From positions 558,001 through 622,000 of the forward strand of contig NZ_BMXT01000002.1 in NCBI RefSeq assembly GCF_014651895.1: DNA of 64,000 bases, read 5' to 3'. Shown here piece by piece: positions 25,861-37,626 of the stretch. Within the stretch, counting starts at the first letter, position 1. Each line of letters opens with the position of its first letter. The position numbers and the translations under genes are program-made. A model generated the notes under the pieces. It searched no databases. It was not told the DNA's origin and saw only the letters and a list, made by a program, of their open reading frames with translations. This DNA is from Rhodanobacter panaciterrae. GTDB lineage: Bacteria > Pseudomonadota > Gammaproteobacteria > Xanthomonadales > Rhodanobacteraceae.

Positions 25861-27858
25861 ATGTCGCTACGCCTGCCCTCCCGCGCCACCTCACTGCTCG
25901 CCCTGACCTTCGCACTGCTCGCCGGCTGTGCCAGCCAATCCTGGAAGTCCACCAAGACGCCCGACGGCGCGCGCGCCAACGTGGCGATCCTGGAAACCAC
26001 CGACGTGCACTCCAACGTGCTGAGCTACGACTACTACAAACTCAAACAGGATGACTCGCTCGGCTACGAACGCACCGCCACGCTGATCCGCCGCGCCCGC
26101 GCGGAATTTCCCAACACCTTCCTGTTCGACAGCGGCGACACCATCCAGGGCAGCGTGCTGGCCGATTACCAGGCGCTGGTGAAGCCGCTGGCCTGCGACC
26201 AGGAACTGGCGATCTATCGCGCGATGGATGCCATGGGCTACGACGGCGGCACCGCCGGCAACCACGAATTCAACTACGGCCTCGGCTTCCTGTCGCAGGT
26301 CACCGGCACGCCGATGAACGTGGATGGCGGCCATACGAACCGCTGCGCCGGCCCGCACTTCCCGCTGGTGCTGGCCAATGTCTACAGCGCGCGCGACGGC
26401 GCACCGATCTTCAAGCCGTGGACGATCGTCACGAAAACCATTGAGGCCTATACCGCGGACGGCAGCAAGATCCACGTGCCGCTGCGGATCGGCATCATCG
26501 GCTTCACGCCGCCGCCGATCATGGACTGGGACAAGCAGAACCTGGCCGGCAAGGTCAGCGTCAGCGGTGTGGTCGAGGCGGCACAGAAGTATCTTCCGCA
26601 ACTCAAGGCGCAGCATCCCGACCTGATCGTGGCGATCCTGCACGGCGGCCTCGACACCTCGCCGTATACCCCGCAGATGGAAAACGCCGGCTGGTACCTC
26701 ACCGGCGTGCCCGGCATCGACGTGCTGCTGCTCGGCCACTCGCACACCGAATTCCCCGGCCCGCACTACGCCGGCATGAAAGACGTCGATGCCCATCTCG
26801 GTTTCGTGCGCAACGTGCCCGCGGTGATGGGCGGTTTCTTCGGCAAGGATCTGGGCGTGATCCAGCTGGTGCTGAATCGCCAGCAGGATCGCTGGGTGGT
26901 CGACCTCGACAATACGCACAGTGAAGTGCGCCCGATCTGCAAGGAAAAGAACCAGTGCGTGCCGGCCGATCCCGCCATCGCGCCGCTGGTGCAGCAGGCG
27001 CATGAAGCCGCGATCGCCTACGTCAACACCCCGATCGGCAACAGCTCGATGCGCATGAGCAGCTACTTCGCCGATGAGGGCAACATGACCGCGCTGGCGC
27101 CGATCAACGCCGCGCAGGCCGACTACGTGCGCACCGAACTGCCGCGGCTGCATCCGGAACTGGCCAATGTGCCCGTACTCGCCGCCGCCGCCGCGTTCCG
27201 CACCGGCTTCGGCGGCCCCGACGACTACACCGATGTCGCCGCCGGCCCGCTGACCCTGCGCAGCGCCGCCGACCTGTACTTCTACCCGAACACGCTGGCC
27301 GCGGTGAAAACCGATGGTGCCGGGCTCAAGGCGTGGCTGGAAAAATCCGCCGAACGCTTCAACCGCATCGACCCGGCTAAGACCGGCGAACAGGCGCTGA
27401 TCAACACTCACTTCACCGGCTACAACTTCGACCAGATCCAGGGCGGCATCCACTACGTCATCGATGTGTCGAAGCCGATCGGCCAGCGCATCATCACGCT
27501 GACGTATCAAGGCAAGCCGGTCACGCCGACGCAGCCCTTCATCATCGTCACCAACAACTACCGCGCCAGCGGCGGCGGCCACTTCCCCGGCCTCGACGGC
27601 AGCAACATCGTGCTGGCCGCACCCGACGGCACCCGCGAAATCCTGGCGAAATGGCTGGAACGCCAGAAACAGATCAGTGCCAAGGATCTCGAACCGACCT
27701 CATGGAAGTTCGCGCCACTGAAGACGCACGGCCCGGTGGTGTTCACCGCCGCCAGCAACAAGCAGGACTTGGCGCACGCGGCCGGACTCGACAACATCCG
27801 CCAAGAGAAGGATCACGGTGACGGCACGGCCACTTACGCGATCGATTTGTCGCACTGA
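25861..27858 (+). CDS. cpdB: 2',3'-cyclic-nucleotide 2'-phosphodiesterase / 3'-nucleotidase lipoprotein
   Basis: A 665-residue bifunctional enzyme that opens 2',3'-cyclic nucleotides and releases phosphate from 3'-nucleotides. It starts with a lipoprotein signal (LTFALLAGC, Cys near residue 23), so it is membrane-anchored rather than soluble as in E. coli. Metallophosphatase motifs: ETTDVHSNV, FDSGDTIQG, GTAGNHEFNYGL and LLGHSHTEFPG. The 5'-nucleotidase C-terminal domain follows (NTPIGNSS... ASGGGHFPG near 580). Together with the NPP enzymes and TonB receptor it suggests scavenging of RNA breakdown products. The end of the gene (AIDLSH-stop) recurs as a relic at 34963. Confidence 0.93.
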   Translation: MSLRLPSRATSLLALTFALLAGCASQSWKSTKTPDGARANVAILETTDVHSNVLSYDYYKLKQDDSLGYERTATLIRRARAEFPNTFLFDSGDTIQGSVLADYQALVKPLACDQELAIYRAMDAMGYDGGTAGNHEFNYGLGFLSQVTGTPMNVDGGHTNRCAGPHFPLVLANVYSARDGAPIFKPWTIVTKTIEAYTADGSKIHVPLRIGIIGFTPPPIMDWDKQNLAGKVSVSGVVEAAQKYLPQLKAQHPDLIVAILHGGLDTSPYTPQMENAGWYLTGVPGIDVLLLGHSHTEFPGPHYAGMKDVDAHLGFVRNVPAVMGGFFGKDLGVIQLVLNRQQDRWVVDLDNTHSEVRPICKEKNQCVPADPAIAPLVQQAHEAAIAYVNTPIGNSSMRMSSYFADEGNMTALAPINAAQADYVRTELPRLHPELANVPVLAAAAAFRTGFGGPDDYTDVAAGPLTLRSAADLYFYPNTLAAVKTDGAGLKAWLEKSAERFNRIDPAKTGEQALINTHFTGYNFDQIQGGIHYVIDVSKPIGQRIITLTYQGKPVTPTQPFIIVTNNYRASGGGHFPGLDGSNIVLAAPDGTREILAKWLERQKQISAKDLEPTSWKFAPLKTHGPVVFTAASNKQDLAHAAGLDNIRQEKDHGDGTATYAIDLSH

Positions 27859-27897
27859 GGGTGGCATAAGCGGAAGTGGTAACGCCCGCTTTCGACG
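27838..27897 (+). repeat. Left copy of a diverged direct repeat (cpdB 3' end plus downstream)
   Basis: These 60 bases (last codons AIDLSH of cpdB and about 40 bases beyond) match 34963-35022 without gaps at 46 of 60 positions by eye. Thirteen of the 14 differences are transitions. A shorter echo, AACGCCCGCTTTTGACC, is found at 28588-28604. Confidence 0.7.
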
Positions 27898-27942
27898 GCG
27901 GGTTCAACTGATCGACGCAACAAGCGCCCGTATGGAGGATTC

Positions 27943-28581
27943 ATGATCAGCCAGCGTTTTCTTGTCGTTTACAGCGGAGTACTAACGGCTGTTTTCGCGT
28001 TCACAGTGCTTGCAGGCTTCACAAAAAACCCAGTTACCAAACTGGATGAAATCGATGTACAACGAATCAATGTACGCGAGCCCGACGGCACCCTGAGATT
28101 GGTGATATCCAGCAGCGCGCGATTGCCCGGCGTTATCGTCAAGGGAAAGGAGCAGCCCAAGGTTGATCGACCACAGGCAGGCATGATCTTTTTCAACGAT
28201 GAAGGATCAGAAAACGGCGGTCTGATTTTTGGCGGCAAGCGTGATGCACACGGCGATGTGGTCGACTCCGGCGGCAGCCTTTCCTTCGATCGCTACAACG
28301 CCAATCAAGTCGTGCAACTGCTGGGAGTCGACGATAAGGACAACAGCATGGCCGGCCTGGCCGTTTCCGATAGCCGAGAGAATCTAGGTGGTCACCGCCG
28401 TGCCTGGGTGGGCCGAACAGCTGATGGCTCTGCAACACTCGCTCTCATGGACGCCCTTGGCAACAAGCGGATCTTGCTGAAAGTACCTGCGAACGGAGAA
28501 GCGGAAATGGACTTTCTCGACAAGGACGGGAAAGTAGTAAAGGTTTTTCGAGGCGAAGACGGTGGGCACTCGAAAAATTGA
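27943..28581 (+). CDS. Conserved hypothetical membrane-anchored protein
   Basis: A 212-residue protein of unknown function. One N-terminal hydrophobic segment (residues about 8-26) likely anchors it. The rest is exported and rich in short beta-type repeats around NVREPDGTLRLVISS, GLIFGGKRD, SFDRYNANQVVQLLGV and ALMDALGNKRILL. This suggests a repeated beta-strand/hairpin fold. GGAGG sits 6 bases before the ATG. Base composition looks somewhat less GC-rich than neighbours. It lies between the phosphodiester locus and the redox block. Confidence 0.7.
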   Translation: MISQRFLVVYSGVLTAVFAFTVLAGFTKNPVTKLDEIDVQRINVREPDGTLRLVISSSARLPGVIVKGKEQPKVDRPQAGMIFFNDEGSENGGLIFGGKRDAHGDVVDSGGSLSFDRYNANQVVQLLGVDDKDNSMAGLAVSDSRENLGGHRRAWVGRTADGSATLALMDALGNKRILLKVPANGEAEMDFLDKDGKVVKVFRGEDGGHSKN

Positions 28582-28808
28582 AGAGGCAACGCCCGCTTTT
28601 GACCGACATCTTCCCTTGCAAGGTTATTGACGGGCCGGCATGTTGCCACCGGCAGAAGCCGGCCCGAAGTGGACGTTGCGGGTTCTCACATTTCGCGACG
28701 ATCGGGCCAAGCCGCTGATGCCTTTCGGCCTCAGCTAGCTCGGTTCGGCGAGCATGGACGGCGGCCCTTCTTCAAAGACTGCGCTCGGCGTCGAACCATG
28801 CCGACCAT

Positions 28809-28844
28809 CGAGGAGCTCAATCAAAATCTGCGATGAGCTCCTCG
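28809..28844 (-). terminator. Candidate terminator of the alcohol dehydrogenase operon
   Basis: An 11-bp inverted repeat (CGAGGAGCTCA and complement, 14-base loop) 32 bases after the ADH stop on the minus strand. No clear T tract follows. A second 9-bp hairpin (CGGGCCGGC...GCCGGCCCG, 28631-28666) lies further on. The rest of 28582-28875 holds no gene I can support. Confidence 0.45.
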
Positions 28845-28875
28845 GGCCGGAGTCATTCTGCGCGCGAAGCCATCC

Positions 28876-29928
28876 TCACTTGGCCAGCGACGCATTGTCG
28901 ATGACGAAGCGATACTTCACGTCACCCTTCACCATGCGATCGTAGGCCTCGTCGATCTTCTGCGCCGGGATCATCTCGATGTCGGAGACGATGCCCTTGT
29001 CGGCGCAGAAATCCAGCATCTCCTGCGTTTCGGCGATACCGCCGATCAGTGAGCCGGCGATGTTCCGTCGCTTGAAGATCAGGTTGGCGACGCTCGGTGA
29101 CGGATGCGGATGCTCCGGCACGCCGACCAGCACCATGGTGCCGTCGCGCTTGAGCAGGCTGGTGAAGGCATCCAGCGAATGGCTGGCGGCCACGGTGTTG
29201 AGGATGAAGTCGAAGCTGTTGGCGTGCGCTTTCATCTCGTCAGCGTTGCGCGAAACCACCACCTCGTCCGCGCCCAGATCCAGCGCCGCCCGGCGCTTGT
29301 TGTCCGAGGTGGTGAACGCGACCACGTGCGCGCCCATGGCATGCGCGAGCTTCACGCCCATATGGCCCAGTCCGCCGATGCCGACCACGCCGACCTTGCT
29401 GCCGGGGCCGACTTTCCAGTGCCGTAGCGGCGAGTAGGTGGTGATGCCGGCGCACAGCAGCGGTGCGACCGCGGCGAGCTGCGATTCGGAATGGCGGATC
29501 TTCAGCACGAACTTCTTATCGACCACGATGCACTGCGAATAACCGCCCAAGGTGTGCCCGGGCGCGTCCGCGGTCGGGCCGTTGTAAGTGCCGACGAAGC
29601 CATTCTCGCAGTACTGCTCCAGACCCTCGTCGCAGGCCGCGCAATGCTGGCAGCTGCCGACCAGGCAGCCCACGCCGACGGTGTCGCCGACCTTGAAGCC
29701 GCTCACCTCGCTGCCCACGGCACTGACATGGCCGACGATCTCGTGGCCGGGCACGCAGGGATAAAGCGTGCCGCCCCATTCGGAGCGCGCGGTATGCAGG
29801 TCGGAATGGCAGACGCCGCAATAGGCGATGTCGATCTGCACATCCTGCGGGCCGGGCGCGCGGCGCTCGATGTCGATGGATTGCAGCGGCTTGTCGGCGG
29901 CATGTGCGCCGTAGGCTTTGGTGGTCAT
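28876..29928 (-). CDS. yahK: Zinc-dependent NADP alcohol/aldehyde dehydrogenase (YahK type)
   Basis: A 350-residue medium-chain dehydrogenase of the cinnamyl-alcohol/YahK group, which reduces many aldehydes with NADPH. The catalytic zinc site is C37 with GHE H62. The structural zinc cysteines lie in SCQHCAACDEGLEQYC. The Rossmann motif GIGGLGHMG follows, and TSDNKRR is compatible with NADP preference. AAGGAA precedes the ATG. It is the last gene of a six-gene minus-strand operon (SDR, SDR-like, two AKRs, cupin, ADH) with gaps of at most 43 bases. Confidence 0.9.
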   Translation of the reverse strand: MTTKAYGAHAADKPLQSIDIERRAPGPQDVQIDIAYCGVCHSDLHTARSEWGGTLYPCVPGHEIVGHVSAVGSEVSGFKVGDTVGVGCLVGSCQHCAACDEGLEQYCENGFVGTYNGPTADAPGHTLGGYSQCIVVDKKFVLKIRHSESQLAAVAPLLCAGITTYSPLRHWKVGPGSKVGVVGIGGLGHMGVKLAHAMGAHVVAFTTSDNKRRAALDLGADEVVVSRNADEMKAHANSFDFILNTVAASHSLDAFTSLLKRDGTMVLVGVPEHPHPSPSVANLIFKRRNIAGSLIGGIAETQEMLDFCADKGIVSDIEMIPAQKIDEAYDRMVKGDVKYRFVIDNASLAK

Positions 29929-29963
29929 GGGGTTTTCCTTGCTGGGGGAAGGGTTGAACGGAA

Positions 29964-30371
29964 TCAGGGCGTCGGCCCCACAAGATATTCCTCATCGGTG
30001 ACCTTCTCCATCCACTCGACCACCTTGCCGTCTTTCGCTTCCTGGACGGCAATGTGGGTCATCGCGGTGGTCGGTGTGGCGCCGTGCCAGTGCCGGTGGT
30101 TCGACGGGCAGCAGATGATGTCGCCGGCGTTGATCTCCACGATCGGGCCGCCTTCGCACTGGGTCCAGCCCTTGCCGGCGGTGACGATCAGGATCTGTCC
30201 CAGCGGATGGGTGTGCCAGGCGCTGCGTGCGCCCGGCTCGAAGGTGACGATGCCGCCGGACACGTTCGCGCCACCGATGCCCTTGAACGGCGAATCGATG
30301 CGTACCTTGCCGGTGAAGTACTCGGTCGGCCCGGTGACGGAGGGCTGCGAGCCGTTGCGGATGATTTCCAT
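29964..30371 (-). CDS. Small cupin-domain protein
   Basis: A 135-residue single-domain cupin. Cupin motif 1 is GARSAWHTHPLGQILIV and motif 2 ends GDIICCPSNHRHWHGA, so His/Glu-type metal ligands are partly present. Its sequence closely resembles the C-terminal domain of the CMD-cupin fusion at 37627 (shared TFEPGAR.AWHTHPLGQ and HWHGAT.TT.MTHIA). Start 30371 (MEIIRNGSQ) is preceded by CAGGAA; the longer upstream frame is Arg-rich. Members of this group often accompany AKRs in stress loci. Function unproven. Confidence 0.85.
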   Translation of the reverse strand: MEIIRNGSQPSVTGPTEYFTGKVRIDSPFKGIGGANVSGGIVTFEPGARSAWHTHPLGQILIVTAGKGWTQCEGGPIVEINAGDIICCPSNHRHWHGATPTTAMTHIAVQEAKDGKVVEWMEKVTDEEYLVGPTP

Positions 30372-30414
30372 GGTCAACGTTCCTGTAATTGATCGAAAGG
30401 CCGGTCGATGCCTG

Positions 30415-33031
<2,617 letters not shown>

Positions 33032-33035
<4 letters not shown>

Positions 33036-33877
33036 GGTGAGTGCTCTGCGGCCTTCGGGGCCAGCTCGCCGTACCAGTAGGACGCCGTGACGCCTCCGTC
33101 CATGAGGAAGTCGCTGCCGGTGATGAAGCTGCCATCCGGACCCATCAGCAACGCGCCCACGGCGCCGACCTCATCGGGCGTGCCGGCACGTCCCACCGGG
33201 CATCGCTCGATCATGTTGCGGTAACCCTCGCCACGCGGCCCAGTCAATTCATCCCTGGCCAGTGGGGTGATGACGATGCCGGGGCTGATCGTGTTGACCC
33301 GTGCGCCGCGCTTGCCCCAGCGCACCGCCTCAGCCTTCACGCGCAGCGAGTTACCGCGCTTGGAGATCTGGTAGGCGTGGAGCGGATCGATCACCTGGTC
33401 TGGCTGGAGCATCGGCAACGCCAGCAATGCTTCGGTGGGCATGGTCGCCAGCGACTTGTCCTGCTCGGGCGTCAGCGCCGGCAGGCGATGCCCCGATTGC
33501 GAGGCGATGACGATGCCCGAGCCGCCGCGCGCAATGACGTTGCCGAATTCTTCGAGTACGAGCGCCGTGCCATACAGATCGACCTTCAGGATCGTGGCGG
33601 GCGATGCCTGCGAAGGCGAGACACCGGCGGCATGAATGAGGCCGCTGATGCTGCCGATGGCCGTGGCTGTCTCGACGAGCGCGTGAACTGACTCGCGCGA
33701 CGAGACATCGACGATGGCCGTGCTCACCTCGAACCCGGCGTCGCTGAGAACTTTTGCGGCCGCATCGACGTTGTCCTGGCGCAGATCAGCCAGCAGGACG
33801 TTCTTGCCAACGCTGACGCGCCGCGCAATCGCCTGGCCGATCGAGCCTGCACCGATGACGACGACAACCTGGGTCAT
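33032..33877 (-). CDS. Short-chain dehydrogenase/reductase
   Basis: A 281-residue classical SDR. The cofactor motif is VIGAGSIGQAIA, LIHAAGVS corresponds to the NNAG region, and the active site includes S of IASQSGHR and YQISKRG (YxxxK). The tail GSFITGSDFLMDGGVTASYW is typical. Start 33877 follows AAGGAGA by 6 bases; the longer upstream frame overlaps the LysR promoter and was rejected. First gene of the six-gene operon, divergent from the LysR gene at 34068. Confidence 0.9.
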
Positions 33878-34009
33878 GACGCTCTCCTTTCTCGAATGGA
33901 ACCGCAGCGCCTGACACCTGGCTCTACGCGAAGGAACCTGTGGCAGGCCTGACGCCTGACGGAGCCCGGAATTGGGGTGCACGTAGTTTGTGCCGCCGGC
34001 TCTTAATTG

Positions 34010-34024
34010 ATTAGACGGGATAAT
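34010..34024. promoter_or_regulatory. Putative LysR-type operator (ATTA-N7-TAAT)
   Basis: An ATTA-N7-TAAT dyad containing a T-N11-A spacing (T34011, A34023), the usual LysR-family recognition form. It sits between the SDR operon and its divergent LysR gene, about 45 bp from the LysR start. Position supports autoregulation and operon control. Confidence 0.55.
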
Positions 34025-34067
34025 TCGAATGCTCTTATGATCTAAATTCATCAAAAGGCGAATGGCC

Positions 34068-34958
34068 ATGCCTCGCGAGAACTACAACGACTTGCTGGCC
34101 TTCCTGATGGTGGCGCGCGAACGCAGCTTTACTCGCGCTGCTGCGCAACTGGGCGTGTCACAGTCGGCGCTCAGCCACACCATCCGCGGGTTGGAGGCCC
34201 GGCTCGGCCTACGCCTGCTCACGAGGACCACGCGTAATGTCGCCCCCACCGAGGCAGGCGAGCGACTGTTCCGGGAGCTGACACCCAACTTCGGCGATAT
34301 CGATGCGGCCGTGGCGAACCTGAGCGAGCTGCGCGACAAACCCAGCGGCACGCTGCGCATCACCGCCGGCGAGCACGCCGCCACCACGATCCTCTGGCCG
34401 GCGCTGCGCAAGCTGCTGCCGGAATACCCGGACATCCGCGTCGAGGTGATCACCGACTCCACCTTGACCGACATCGTCGCCGAGCGCTTCGATGCCGGCA
34501 TCCGTCTCGGCGAGCAGGTGGCCAAGGACATGATCGCCACGCCGATCGGGCCGCCGATGCGCATGGCCGTCGTCGGTGCGCCCGACTACCTCGCCTCACG
34601 TCCGCCCGTGCATACCCCGCGCGATCTCACCGGGCACGACTGCATCAATATCCGCTTTCTTACCCACGGCGGACTCTACGCGTGGGAGTTCGAGCAGGAC
34701 GGTCACGCGCTGAATGTCCGCGTGGAGGGTCGGCTGGCCTTCAACAATAGCCGGCAGATCCGCACGGCGGCGCTCGACGGCTTCGGCCTTGCCTGTCTGC
34801 CGGAAGACATCGTGCTCGCGGATATCACGGCAGGCCGCCTGACGCGTCTGCTGGGTGACTGGTGCCCGCCGTTTCCCGGCTATCACCTCTACTACCCAAG
34901 CAGGCGCCAGCACTCGCCGGCGTTTTCGCTGCTGGTGGAAGCATTGCGCTATCGGTGA
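34068..34958 (+). CDS. LysR-family transcriptional regulator A
   Basis: A 296-residue LysR regulator. The N-terminal winged helix (SFTRAAAQLGVSQSALSHTIR) and C-terminal effector domain (LRITAGEHAA... WCPPFPGYHLYYPSRR) are complete. It is a paralog of the regulator at 38511, sharing RERSFTRAAA, LGEQVAKDMIA and SPAF. The ATG at 34068 is preferred over the one at 34062: AAGG is 9 bases upstream, and the start aligns with that of the paralog. Likely controls the divergent SDR-AKR-cupin-ADH operon. Confidence 0.9.
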   Translation: MPRENYNDLLAFLMVARERSFTRAAAQLGVSQSALSHTIRGLEARLGLRLLTRTTRNVAPTEAGERLFRELTPNFGDIDAAVANLSELRDKPSGTLRITAGEHAATTILWPALRKLLPEYPDIRVEVITDSTLTDIVAERFDAGIRLGEQVAKDMIATPIGPPMRMAVVGAPDYLASRPPVHTPRDLTGHDCINIRFLTHGGLYAWEFEQDGHALNVRVEGRLAFNNSRQIRTAALDGFGLACLPEDIVLADITAGRLTRLLGDWCPPFPGYHLYYPSRRQHSPAFSLLVEALRYR

Positions 34959-35317
34959 GGCCGCGATTGATCTGTCACATTGAGAGTGGCGTAAGCAGGA
35001 GCGGTGATGTCTGCTTTCGACCCATTTGAGCCGGTTGCGAACGGCCGCTTTGGGGGAGTCCATTTTTCAGGAAGCAGCGGAAAAATAACTGCCGTGCGAG
35101 CAGATCCGGTGCGATCACTGCGTTCCTCGGGCCTGCAAATGATCGCTGGGTACACGCAGCGAATGTACCGCGGACTGCTGGTCAGTCTGTCGGCCGTGCG
35201 ACTTGCTCAAGCTGACATCTATGCGAATTTGATATTAGTGCTATCGCACTACTGATCTTTATCTATCAATAGACGGCCGGTACTTTGCACTCAGCTATTT
35301 CAGGCCGAGGGCAAACC
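34959..35317. other. Intergenic region with repeat relic and hairpin
   Basis: This 359-base gap between the LysR gene and the exported hydrolase holds the cpdB relic, GGCCGCTTT-like repeat scraps near 35040, and TAGTGC-TATC-GCACTA (35236-35251), a 6-bp dyad 67 bases upstream of the hydrolase ATG. A short open frame at 35004-35255 has no ribosome site or protein-like composition and is not called. Confidence 0.5.
34963..35022 (+). pseudogene. Relic of a cpdB 3' end (right copy of diverged direct repeat)
   Basis: GCGATTGATCTGTCACATTGA encodes AIDLSH-stop, exactly the last codons of cpdB at 27838 but with synonymous changes, and similarity continues for 40 bases past the stop. It begins four bases after the LysR stop codon. 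No longer upstream part of cpdB is present here. Confidence 0.6.
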
Positions 35318-36409
35318 ATGAACCAGCGCGTCGTCAGATGCTTTTCCTCCGTGATGAAGGCAAGCGTCCTCTGTTTTGCTCTGTGTGCCGGCACAGCCGT
35401 GAATGCAGCCGACCACAGCCCACTGGTCATCAAGGACCAAGGGAGCTTCGCGGCCGGCGGCACGGTGACAACCGCACCGGGAACCTTCGATCCGCGCAAG
35501 CCGCTGGACCCGGCCGGCCAGAGCTACCACGGCGACCACGCCTACGCCTTCTACGAGATCCCCGTGAACGCCCGGAAGTATCCGATCGTCATGTTGCACG
35601 GTGCCGGTCAGTTCTCCAAGAGTTGGGAAACCACGGCCGATGGCCGCGAAGGGTTCCAGACCCTTTTCCTGCGCCGCAGGTTTGGCGTGTATCTGGTCGA
35701 TCAGCCGCGTCGCGGCGATGCCGGTCGTAGCATGGTTGAGACGACCATCAAGCCTACGCCCGACGAGCAGCTCTGGTTCAATCAATTCCGCATTGGTCTA
35801 TGGCCGAAATGCTTCCCGCATGTGCAGTTTTCGTGCGATCCGCAGACGTTGAATCAGTTCTTTCGGGCGATGACCCCGAACACCGGACCGTTCGACGAGA
35901 ACGTCATCTCGGACGGTGTTGCGGCCCTCTTCAAGAAGATCGGTCCCGGCATTCTGTTCACGCATTCCCAGGGCGGCGGCCCCGGTTGGCTCATCGCCAT
36001 CAAGAACGCGAACGTCAAAGCCATCGTAGCTTTTGAGCCAGGCAGCAGCTTCGTCTTCCCTGAGGGCGAAGTGCCGACGGCGATACCGAGTGCGTTCGAT
36101 ACCGTCAAGGGCGAGGCCGTTCCCATGAGCCAGTTCGTGGCGCTGACCAGGATTCCGATCCTCGTCATCTACGGCGACAACATTCCCGATCATCCGATCG
36201 ACTTGCCTGCCCAGGACAGTTGGCGTGCACGGCTACAGATGGCGCGGTCGTGGCGTGACACCGTGAACAAGCATGGCGGCGACGTGACCTTGATACATCT
36301 GCCGGACATCGGCATCCGGGGCAACACACATTTCGCCTTCTCCGATTTGAACAACGTCCAGATCGCGGACCTGGTGTCGAAGTTCCTTGCGGGGAAGCAT
36401 CTGGATTGA
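35318..36409 (+). CDS. Secreted alpha/beta hydrolase
   Basis: A 363-residue exported hydrolase. Signal peptide residues 1-29 (VMKASVLCFALCAGTAVNA). The core has IVMLHGAGQF as oxyanion region, nucleophile serine in FTHSQGGGPGW, a late acidic residue in IYGDNIP, and histidine in GNTHFAFSD. Family esterases of this type have varied substrates. ATG at 35318 with GAGGG upstream. First of three exported proteins in a row (next at 36485 and 37627, gaps 75 and 35 bases), probably one operon. Confidence 0.85.
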   Translation: MNQRVVRCFSSVMKASVLCFALCAGTAVNAADHSPLVIKDQGSFAAGGTVTTAPGTFDPRKPLDPAGQSYHGDHAYAFYEIPVNARKYPIVMLHGAGQFSKSWETTADGREGFQTLFLRRRFGVYLVDQPRRGDAGRSMVETTIKPTPDEQLWFNQFRIGLWPKCFPHVQFSCDPQTLNQFFRAMTPNTGPFDENVISDGVAALFKKIGPGILFTHSQGGGPGWLIAIKNANVKAIVAFEPGSSFVFPEGEVPTAIPSAFDTVKGEAVPMSQFVALTRIPILVIYGDNIPDHPIDLPAQDSWRARLQMARSWRDTVNKHGGDVTLIHLPDIGIRGNTHFAFSDLNNVQIADLVSKFLAGKHLD

Positions 36410-36484
36410 CGCGCTTCGCACGACCCCTCGCGAAGTCCTGCGAACCCGTCATTCGCAAAGAACAAGGTAGGAGTTCAAGTTCAA

Positions 36485-37591
36485 ATGAGCGATGAAGTCA
36501 TCAACAGAAATCGGCGCGAGTTCCTTGGAACCGCCGCCTTCGTTCTCTCATCAGTTGCACTAGTAGGAGTTCCAGCAATGACCACTACCGCTGCCGCAGG
36601 CACCACCTTCGACTACAAGAAGAATCCGTTCACGCTGGTGTATGCCGACGCCATCACGAAGAACGAGCCGGGCAAGGTCAACATCCACCCGGTCAACTAC
36701 GATCTCAACGGCCTGAACGTCGTCGCCAACGTCTATACCCCGGCCAACTACGATCCGAAGAAGAAGTACGCCGCGATCGTAGTCGCCCACCCCAATGGAG
36801 GGGTGAAGGAACAGACCGCCGGCCTGCATGCCCAGCGTCTGGCCGAACAGGGCTACATCACGATCGCCATGGATGCTGCGTATCAGGGCGGCAGCGGAGG
36901 CGAGCCGCGCAGCGTGGACAAGCCCCAGTTCCGCACCGAGGACATCCACAGCGCGGCGGACTTCATTACCCGCTATCCGGGCGTCGATCCCGAACGCCTG
37001 GGGTTACTTGGCATCTGCGGCGGCGGCGGGTATTCCTTGAATGCCGCCAAATCCGACAAGCGCTTCAAGGCGGTGGCGACGCTGAGCATGTTCAACTCCG
37101 GTCGCGTTCGCCGCAACGGTTTCGCGGATTCGCAGTTGAACACGATCCAGCAACGCCTCAAGCAGGCCACGGACGCGCGCGCGCAGGAAAAGGCCGGCGG
37201 AAAGATCCTCTATGCCGGCGACGCGGACATGACCGACGCGCAGATCGCCGCACTGCCGTTCGAGATGTACCGGCAGGGCTACCAGTACTACTGGCGCACT
37301 AACGCGCATCCCGGCTCGACCTTCAGGTACACCATGAGCAGCCTGGTCGATCTGATGCGCTGGGATGCCACCGACCAGACCGAACTGATCGAGCAACCCC
37401 TGCTGATGATTGCCGGCAGCAAGGCCGACAGCCTGTATATGACCGAGGAAGCCTTCGCCAAGGCCACGGGCGCCAAGGACAAGGAACTGTTCAAGATCGA
37501 CGGCGCCACGCACATCGAAACCTACTGGGTTCCCAAGTACGTAGACGCCACCATCGGCAAGCTGACTCCGTTCTACGCGAGGACCTTGTGA
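36485..37591 (+). CDS. Tat-exported alpha/beta hydrolase with Cys nucleophile elbow (YcjY-like)
   Basis: A 368-residue hydrolase with a twin-arginine signal (NRNRREFLGTAAFVLSSVAL). The alpha/beta core has IVVAHPNGG and a nucleophile elbow GICGGGG, in which Cys replaces Ser, as in dienelactone hydrolases and YcjY-like proteins. A late histidine lies in GATHIETYW. Tat export implies folding before transport. Adjacent to a CMD-cupin fusion, which fits aromatic-ring or lactone chemistry, but the substrate is not shown. Confidence 0.82.
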   Translation: MSDEVINRNRREFLGTAAFVLSSVALVGVPAMTTTAAAGTTFDYKKNPFTLVYADAITKNEPGKVNIHPVNYDLNGLNVVANVYTPANYDPKKKYAAIVVAHPNGGVKEQTAGLHAQRLAEQGYITIAMDAAYQGGSGGEPRSVDKPQFRTEDIHSAADFITRYPGVDPERLGLLGICGGGGYSLNAAKSDKRFKAVATLSMFNSGRVRRNGFADSQLNTIQQRLKQATDARAQEKAGGKILYAGDADMTDAQIAALPFEMYRQGYQYYWRTNAHPGSTFRYTMSSLVDLMRWDATDQTELIEQPLLMIAGSKADSLYMTEEAFAKATGAKDKELFKIDGATHIETYWVPKYVDATIGKLTPFYARTL

Positions 37592-37626
37592 TCCCGCGTA
37601 CTGCGCACGAAATGCGAAGGAACATC

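Noticed and set aside
35004-35255. 83-codon open frame after LysR A
   Set aside because: No ribosome site, overlaps the cpdB relic and repeat scraps, composition not protein-like.
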